Origin: Desulfotomaculum sp.
GTDB lineage: Bacteria; Bacillota; Desulfotomaculia; Desulfotomaculales; Nap2-2B
Assembly (NCBI GenBank): GCA_003457075.1
Contig: DMIY01000163.1
Location: forward strand, 1-11,105
Length of the DNA stretch: 11,105 nt
Direction: 5' to 3'
Positions 7,177-11,105 of this stretch are shown in pieces. The translations under genes were made by a program, and so were the position numbers. The notes below the pieces were generated by a model. The model was not told the origin of the DNA, did not search any database, and saw only the letters and a program-made list of their open reading frames with translations. Numbering within the stretch: the first letter of the stretch is position 1; every line of letters starts with the position of its first letter.

Positions 7177-7211
7177 CAAAAAGAGCTTTAGCGGCTGCAT
7201 GCTAAAGCTCT
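7177..7211 (-). terminator. Intrinsic terminator between fin and mfd
   Basis: On the minus strand AGAGCTTTAGC and GCTAAAGCTCT (arms 7201-7211 and 7182-7192) form a perfect 11-bp stem with an 8-nt loop, followed by a run of five T (7178-7182). It lies 37 bp downstream of the fin stop and 35 bp upstream of the mfd ATG. On the plus strand the stem is followed by CGCTTTTT, so it could act in both directions. Confidence 0.82.
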
Positions 7212-7248
7212 CGCTTTTTAACTCAAAAAGACAAAACAAAATTTAAAC

Positions 7249-7518
7249 CTAATGCAGTCTCTGTTCTCTGAAGCGGAATGTTTCCTGCGACCCGTAAAGC
7301 GTCTCATGGCAGTCCTCACACAGAGAAGGTAAAATATACTTATCCTCCATATATAAATTATTATGCGCCTGCTGCGGCAGGTAATCACTTAAATCTGTAT
7401 TTATTATATTCTGCAATCCCGGTAGCGTCAAGACACTGTCTTTCCTTTTCTCCCGGACGTCCGGATCAATTTCGGCCACCAGGCAATCGCAACATTCACA
7501 AATATAAACGATTTTCAC
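7249..7518 (-). CDS. fin: Anti-sigma-F factor Fin family protein
   Basis: An 89-residue protein with the features of Fin (YabK, 76 residues in B. subtilis). It has an N-terminal cysteine cluster CECCDC (residues 7-12, two overlapping CxxC pairs) and a C-terminal CEDC followed by a short helix (HETL), probably a zinc site. In B. subtilis Fin is made in the forespore, binds sigma-F and helps the switch to sigma-G. Position supports the call: B. subtilis fin also lies directly upstream of mfd, after pth. The start is GTG, with AAGGAAGGG (7525-7533) seven bases upstream. The middle region is longer than in B. subtilis and poorly conserved. A sigma-G/F-like promoter precedes it and a terminator follows, so it is probably a single-gene unit. 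Confidence 0.85.
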   Translation of the reverse strand: MKIVYICECCDCLVAEIDPDVREKRKDSVLTLPGLQNIINTDLSDYLPQQAHNNLYMEDKYILPSLCEDCHETLYGSQETFRFREQRLH

Positions 7519-7556
7519 CTTTCATCCCTTCCTTAAAAACAAGCCATTACTTAAAG

Positions 7557-7587
7557 TATTATGGGTAAAAAATGCCTGCCGTATACT
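7557..7587 (-). promoter_or_regulatory. Sigma-G/sigma-F-type promoter for fin
   Basis: On the minus strand AGTATA (7582-7587), an 18-bp spacer and CATAATA (7557-7563). The -35 contains the GTATA typical of forespore sigma factors, and CATAATA fits the sigma-G -10 consensus CATA(A/C)TA. The bases before the -10 are CC rather than the GG preferred by sigma-F, so sigma-G recognition looks more likely. The -10 lies about 38 bp upstream of the GTG start. Confidence 0.65.
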
Positions 7588-7606
7588 TAAAGCTGTTAAC
7601 TTATGT

Positions 7607-7630
7607 TTTTGTCTTGCCTTATAGACAAAA
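7607..7630. repeat. Short inverted repeat in the fin/PHP intergenic region
   Basis: TTTTGTCT (7607-7614) and AGACAAAA (7623-7630) form a perfect 8-bp dyad with an 8-nt loop between the divergent fin and PHP-domain genes. It could be a regulator site or a weak hairpin. No T-tract terminator geometry is seen. Confidence 0.4.
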
Positions 7631-7633
7631 TGG

Positions 7634-7728
7634 CTATAAAATTAAGTTACGAGAATGGTGGAATAGAAGAGGCTTCCAGCCTCTTGACGTTCCCTTTTAC
7701 TATAAAATTTAGCTGTGAGAATAGTGGA
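7634..7728 (+). repeat. Imperfect direct repeat in the leader of the PHP-domain gene
   Basis: Two copies, 7634-7662 and 7700-7728, start with CTATAAAATT and match at 24 of 29 positions, 66 bp apart. Between them is a perfect 8-bp hairpin, AAGAGGCT/AGCCTCTT (7667-7685, loop TCC). The second copy runs into the ribosome binding site of the PHP-domain gene, while the first has an RBS-like GGTGGAATAGAAGAGG with no usable ORF. This looks like a duplicated leader segment; a regulatory role is unproven. Confidence 0.55.
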
Positions 7729-7741
7729 GAGGAGTCAAGTC

Positions 7742-8380
7742 ATGATCATCGACATGCACGTGCATACCAGGCCGCTTTCCCCTTGCAGCAGTATTGATCC
7801 CGAAGATGCAATCAAAGCTGCTAAAGAAATTGGCTTAGACGGCCTGTGCTTCACAGAACACGAGATAACCTGGAAAAGCGAAGACATCCGGCAACTAAGA
7901 GAAAAATGGGATTTTGCTGTCTTCTGCGGTATAGAAGTAGACACTTCCGAAGGGCATATCCTGGTCTTCGGGTTAAAGGAAAACCAGAAAAATTTGTTGC
8001 ACATCAAACAGTTTCGCAAACTGCAGGATATTATTCACGCCACAAACGGGGTAATGATTGTCGCTCACCCATTCAGGAGTTTTATTTTACAGGAACTTCT
8101 TGACCCGCAGCCCATACTCGATGATGTCTGCGCGAAACAAGTTTTTCACATTGTAGAAGCTATCGAAATATGCAACGGCAAATCAACAGAAAAGGAAAAC
8201 GATCTGGCTCACGAGGTAAGCGCCAGGCTGCAAGTCAAAGGAGTAGGAGGCAGCGATGCCCACTACATTCAGGAAATAGGTCGCTGCGTGACTTTCTTCG
8301 AAAACAACATCACCAATGAAGAGCAACTGGCTGCAGAGTTAAAAGACGGCAGGTTTAAAGCCGGCTATTTTAGAAAATAA
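7742..8380 (+). CDS. PHP-domain metal-dependent phosphoesterase
   Basis: A 212-residue protein of the PHP (polymerase and histidinol phosphatase) fold, predicted cytosolic. The metal-binding residues are visible: HVH (His6, His8), TEHE (His40), GIEVD (Glu65), AHP (His109) and the late GGSDAH (Asp172, His174). The overall pattern resembles stand-alone PHP proteins of the TrpH/YciV kind and the PHP_C ending, which act on phosphoesters, some on nucleotides or RNA ends. The substrate cannot be told from sequence. The ATG at 7742 is chosen because GGAGAGGAG lies 7 nt upstream; a GTG at 7715 in the same frame lacks such a site and falls in the leader repeat. The stop is 24 bp before the PurC-like gene, so the two are probably co-transcribed. 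Confidence 0.9.
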   Translation: MIIDMHVHTRPLSPCSSIDPEDAIKAAKEIGLDGLCFTEHEITWKSEDIRQLREKWDFAVFCGIEVDTSEGHILVFGLKENQKNLLHIKQFRKLQDIIHATNGVMIVAHPFRSFILQELLDPQPILDDVCAKQVFHIVEAIEICNGKSTEKENDLAHEVSARLQVKGVGGSDAHYIQEIGRCVTFFENNITNEEQLAAELKDGRFKAGYFRK

Positions 8381-8404
8381 GTTTAGAAAAAAAGGGGTGG
8401 AAGT

Positions 8405-9430
8405 TTGGGCAGCGTGAAAGATCTGGAGATTTGCAGACCTCCCGCGGTAGAGATAAGCGGTGTCGGCCGGTTTTATTTTTCGAACCGGTACTCCGTTTTT
8501 GACTGGGGAGAAATGCCGGATCATATTCAAAACAAGGGGGCTTCCCTGTGTCTGGTGAGCGCCTATTTTTTTGAGCGGCTTGAAGAAAAGGGAATAAAGA
8601 CCCACTACCGGGGGGTGGTAGAGCATGGAGAAGTAAAAAGACTGGCTGAATTAACAGAACCTGCCACCTCCATGGAGGTCAGTCTGCTCAGAGTAATAAA
8701 ACTGCCGGTTAAGGGAAATGATTATGATTATTCCGCCTATCAGAAAGAAAAGGCAAACCTTCTCATTCCCCTGGAAATAATCTACCGGCGCTCTTTACCG
8801 GCCGGTTCCAGCGTTTTTAAAAGGTTAAGGGAAGGTAGTTTAAAGTTAGAAGACCTGGGGTTAAAAGAATTGCCTTCTCCGGGACAGATTCTGGAAAAAC
8901 CTTTGCTTGACGTTTCCACCAAGCTGGAAGCAAGCGACAGGTATATAAGCTGGGATGAAGCAAAAGAAATCGCAGGGTTAAACGAGGATGAGCTTGAAAA
9001 TATCAAAAAAGTAGCGCTGCTGATTAGCGAACTTATAACCCAAGAAGCCGGCAAGGCGGGGTTGATTAACGAAGACGGAAAAGTGGAACTAGGATTTGAC
9101 GAAAATCGACAATTGATGGTAGTTGACGTCCTGGGCACCCTGGACGAATGCCGCTTTACCTTTGGCGGGATACCTGTAAGCAAGGAAGTCGCCAGGATTT
9201 TCTATCAAGGTACAGACTGGTATGGTGAGGTTGAAAAAGCTAAAAAGAAGAGTAAAGTTAATTGGAGAGAAATGGTGAAAAACCTTCCGCCGCGGCTGCC
9301 TCAGCGTTTGAGGGATCTGATTGCAATGCTTTATTGTACCGGCGCCAATGAAGTAACAGGCAGAGTGTGGTTTAAAAACTTGCCCCCCCTGCCGGAGATA
9401 GTGCAGGAAATCCGGCAGGTGTTGGGATAA
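8405..9430 (+). CDS. Divergent SAICAR synthetase (PurC)-family protein
   Basis: A 341-residue protein resembling phosphoribosylaminoimidazole-succinocarboxamide synthase, the purine-pathway enzyme joining CAIR and aspartate with ATP. Family-like segments are SNRYSVFD (26-33, versus SDRISAFD), PLEIIYRR..PAGS..KRL (122-141, versus PVEVVVR..AGS..KRL), PLLDVSTKLEASDRYIS (166-182) and a C-terminal SKEVARIFY (259-267). It is longer than most bacterial PurC proteins (about 235-300). Two things are unusual. The N-terminal GK(V/A)R hairpin that normally contacts ATP is not recognisable, the protein going from SGVGRF straight into SNRYSVFD. The usual GDE..(T)PDSSR region reads VDVLGTLDECRF (240-251). 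It may be a long-type PurC or a paralog with another substrate. The TTG start has AGGGGTG at good spacing; GTG at 8414 is an alternative. It lies 24 bp after the PHP gene and 49 bp before the folate gene. Confidence 0.72.
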   Translation: MGSVKDLEICRPPAVEISGVGRFYFSNRYSVFDWGEMPDHIQNKGASLCLVSAYFFERLEEKGIKTHYRGVVEHGEVKRLAELTEPATSMEVSLLRVIKLPVKGNDYDYSAYQKEKANLLIPLEIIYRRSLPAGSSVFKRLREGSLKLEDLGLKELPSPGQILEKPLLDVSTKLEASDRYISWDEAKEIAGLNEDELENIKKVALLISELITQEAGKAGLINEDGKVELGFDENRQLMVVDVLGTLDECRFTFGGIPVSKEVARIFYQGTDWYGEVEKAKKKSKVNWREMVKNLPPRLPQRLRDLIAMLYCTGANEVTGRVWFKNLPPLPEIVQEIRQVLG

Positions 9431-9479
9431 AGACAAACTATAAGATTTAACCACGAAGTGATATTTTGGAGGAATTTCA

Positions 9480-10106
9480 GTGAGCAAAAGCGAAATAAGA
9501 AAAGAAGCGCTTAAGGCACGCCTGGCCCTTAGCCCGGCGGAAGTAAGGCAAAAAAGTGCCCTCATCCTGAAACAGTTGATGACCCTGGAAGAATACCGCC
9601 GGGCAGCCATTTTAATGGCCTACCTGGACTGTCGCAATGAAGTCCGGACCGGGGAATTCATTCGGCAATCTATGGAACAGGGCAAAAAAGTGGCTGTTCC
9701 GGTTACTGATTTAAACAGTAACCGGCTGGCGCCATCGCTTTTAATCAATTACCCAAAGGATCTGGCACCCGGCGCGTGGGGGATTTTAGAACCGGCCCCA
9801 GGCTGCCTGCGCCCGCTGGAGCCAGAGGAAATAGAGCTGGTCCTGGTACCGGGGGTTGCTTTCGACGAAAGAGGCAACCGCCTGGGTTACGGAGGTGGAT
9901 TTTATGACCGTTTCCTGCTCCAAACCAAGGTGGGTACTTTTCACGTGGCCCCTGCCTTTGAATTGCAAATCCGGCCGCAGGTGCACCCCGGTCCCCATGA
10001 TTGCCCGGTGCACTGCCTGATTACGGAAAAGCGGGTAATTAGAACTGGAAGCATTAACACTTTTGAACTGCGACAGGAAGGCGCAGGGGAAAGTAGTATG
10101 GCTTAA
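9480..10106 (+). CDS. 5-formyltetrahydrofolate cyclo-ligase
   Basis: A 208-residue protein of the MTHFS family (YgfA in E. coli, YqgN in B. subtilis). It converts 5-formyl-THF to 5,10-methenyl-THF using ATP, in the cytosol, returning a storage or inhibitory folate to the one-carbon pool that also feeds purine synthesis. Evidence includes the N-terminal basic helix [17 protein letters not shown], the folate-pocket [12 protein letters not shown], and [20 protein letters not shown] with GGFYDRF; the signature [10 protein letters not shown] spans residues 134-143. The C-terminus [15 protein letters not shown] is also typical. The GTG start has GGAGG seven bases upstream. It is 49 bp downstream of the PurC-like gene with no terminator between, so an operon is likely. 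Confidence 0.95.
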   Translation: MSKSEIRKEALKARLALSPAEVRQKSALILKQLMTLEEYRRAAILMAYLDCRNEVRTGEFIRQSMEQGKKVAVPVTDLNSNRLAPSLLINYPKDLAPGAWGILEPAPGCLRPLEPEEIELVLVPGVAFDERGNRLGYGGGFYDRFLLQTKVGTFHVAPAFELQIRPQVHPGPHDCPVHCLITEKRVIRTGSINTFELRQEGAGESSMA

Positions 10107-10152
10107 TTTTAGACTACGCCGCCAGGGTGTTAATATACCCGTAATAGATGTA

Positions 10153-10182
10153 TTGATAGCCAGTTGGTCACTTTTATACAAT
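10153..10182 (+). promoter_or_regulatory. Possible sigma-A promoter for the tungstate permease gene
   Basis: TTGATA (10153-10158) lies 18 bp before TACAAT (10177-10182) and 16 bp before TATACA (10175-10180). Either gives a moderate vegetative match, about 70 bp upstream of the permease ATG. The rest of the 146-bp gap between the cyclo-ligase and permease genes shows no convincing hairpin, riboswitch or ModE-type site. Confidence 0.35.
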
Positions 10183-10252
10183 TGCATACTCGTACACTAT
10201 AACCGCCATTGTCTGAATAAACATAATTTAAAAGCCGGAGTGATCGTAGACC

Positions 10253-10951
10253 ATGGAAATTTTCGGGCAGGGCCTTGTTGAAGCCTTCCGTTTACTGACC
10301 GCCGGAGATCCGCAGGTACTGGATATTACAGCACGCACGTTGAAAATATCAGGTCTGGCCACACTGATCAGCGTTCTCATCGGTGTTCCTTCCGGCACTT
10401 TCCTGGCGCTGAAAAATTTCCCCGGCCGGCAACTGCTCGTAAGCCTGGTCAACTTCGGTATGGGCCTGCCGCCGGTGGTAGTCGGACTGGCGGTCTGGCT
10501 TACTTTTACCAGGTACGGCCCCCTGGGGTTTTTAGATCTTTTATACACCCCGTCGGCCATGATCATCGCCCAGGCCATTATTGCTTCACCAATTGTAATG
10601 GGGTTCACGGTAGCAGCCATCCAGTCACTTAACCCGAAGCTCCATTTGCAGATCCTGTCTCTGGGCGCCTCCAACAGGCAACTGCTTCTCCTTTTGCTGC
10701 GTGAGGCCCGGCTGGGTCTGCTGGCAGCAGTGATGGCCGGTTTCGGAGGAGTAATCTCGGAAGTAGGCGCCTCCATAATGGTAGGCGGCAACATCCTGGG
10801 TGAAACCAGGGTCCTCACCACCGCCACCGTGCTGGCCGTAGGCCAGGGAAAGTATGAACTGGCCACCGCGTTGAGCATCATTTTGCTGATGCTGGCTTAT
10901 GGCATCACAGCGCTTTTAACTATGGCCCAGCAGCGCAACAGCCACGCTTAA
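10253..10951 (+). CDS. tupB: ABC transporter permease, tungstate type (TupB-like)
   Basis: A 232-residue integral membrane protein with about five to six hydrophobic segments (near 28-50, 60-85, 98-120, 150-178 and 202-225). LSLGASNRQLLLLLLREARL followed by a glycine-rich helix is the EAA-type loop that docks the ATPase. EVGASIMVGGNI at 170-181 followed by GETRVLTTA is the hallmark of TupB permeases, which import tungstate for tungstopterin enzymes. Molybdate or another oxyanion is possible, since TupB, WtpB and ModB are related. GGAGTGATC lies 12 nt before the ATG and fits the anti-Shine-Dalgarno sequence, though the spacing is long. Neither a substrate-binding protein (TupA) nor an ATPase (TupC) gene is adjacent: a folate gene lies upstream and a tRNA on the other strand downstream. 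Confidence 0.88.
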   Translation: MEIFGQGLVEAFRLLTAGDPQVLDITARTLKISGLATLISVLIGVPSGTFLALKNFPGRQLLVSLVNFGMGLPPVVVGLAVWLTFTRYGPLGFLDLLYTPSAMIIAQAIIASPIVMGFTVAAIQSLNPKLHLQILSLGASNRQLLLLLLREARLGLLAAVMAGFGGVISEVGASIMVGGNILGETRVLTTATVLAVGQGKYELATALSIILLMLAYGITALLTMAQQRNSHA

Positions 10952-11054
10952 AACAGTAAAATACGTTGACCTTGAACTGAAGAAGAAGACGGCGGCGGCC
11001 AGATTAAATGAACTCTTAAATGTGACCACCAAACCCACAAACCCTTGCTATTCC

Positions 11055-11105
11055 TGGTGGAGACAGGGGGACTCGAACCCCCGGCCTCTAGAGTGCGATT
11101 CTAGC
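11055..11105 (-). tRNA. tRNA-Ala(CGC), 3' portion, cut by window end
   Basis: On the minus strand the 3' half of a tRNA is visible. It has an anticodon stem CTAGA/TCTAG with loop ATCGCAC (anticodon CGC at 11095-11097), a 5-nt variable loop, a T arm GGGGG-TTCGAGT-CCCCC, and acceptor strand TGTCTCC followed by A and an encoded CCA. U at position 70 is compatible with the G3:U70 alanine identity pair, whose partner is outside the window. The D arm and 5' acceptor strand lie beyond the end. Isotype is inferred from the anticodon and position 70. Confidence 0.9.

Noticed and set aside
7603..7797. 64-codon ORF overlapping the PHP gene start
   Set aside because: It lies over the leader repeat and the first codons of the PHP gene in another frame, with no good RBS or family resemblance.
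8782..9610. Minus-strand ORFs of 133 and 173 codons opposite the PurC-like gene and the start of the cyclo-ligase gene
   Set aside because: They are antisense to two well-supported genes, are low-complexity and serine-rich, and have no recognisable domains.
10107..10252. Possible molybdenum/tungsten cofactor riboswitch or ModE site before tupB
   Set aside because: No paired stems of the expected kind and no clear inverted TATAAC/GTTATA half-sites could be found by eye.
10228..10881. Minus-strand ORF of 217 codons opposite tupB
   Set aside because: The plus-strand frame carries a clear permease with transmembrane segments and signature motifs; the antisense frame has none.
10952..11105. Open plus-strand frame after tupB running into ...RQGDSNPRPLECDS
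   Set aside because: The GDSNPRP ending is the well-known false peptide read across the antisense of a tRNA gene. The frame has no start codon or RBS, so it is not called as a gene or remnant.

Overview
The window looks like chromosomal DNA of an endospore-forming Firmicute, probably a Desulfotomaculum/Pelotomaculum-type clostridium (Peptococcaceae). This rests on SpoVT, Fin, a YabN-type MazG fusion, Mfd, strong AGGAGG-type ribosome binding sites, GTG and TTG starts, and promoters resembling forespore sigma-G/sigma-F sites. The lineage call is inference; no rRNA or other marker is present.

Left part (about 1-7600, genes mostly on the minus strand). Read in the direction of transcription the order is fin, mfd, [inserted segment], spoVT, mazG (yabN). 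This follows the Bacillus subtilis order fin-mfd-spoVT-yabM-yabN, with yabM absent. Between mfd and spoVT lie a cluster of three G/C-run palindromes and two divergently arranged DNA-binding protein genes: a Ner-like small HTH protein and an XRE-family repressor. A good sigma-A-type promoter and a dyad that could be an operator lie between them. The pair looks like a phage- or ICE-style switch inside a conserved sporulation/housekeeping block. spoVT has a near-perfect sigma-G-type promoter and, farther upstream, a sigma-A-type promoter. fin also has a sigma-G/F-type promoter. spoVT ends inside a perfect 23-bp inverted repeat that is probably a terminator. A separate terminator separates fin from mfd.

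Right part (about 7600-11105, plus strand). A likely co-transcribed set encodes a PHP-domain phosphoesterase, a divergent SAICAR-synthetase (PurC)-family protein and 5-formyltetrahydrofolate cyclo-ligase. The last two suggest a link to purine and one-carbon metabolism. The PurC-like protein lacks recognisable versions of some canonical motifs, so its true substrate is open. Next comes a tungstate-type ABC permease (TupB-like) with no binding protein or ATPase gene beside it. The window ends in the 3' half of a tRNA-Ala(CGC) gene on the minus strand.

The most notable items are the divergent PurC-like gene and its neighbours, the HTH pair with its operator-like dyad, the G/C palindrome cluster, and the forespore promoters. 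No CRISPR array, transposase or complete mobile element was seen.
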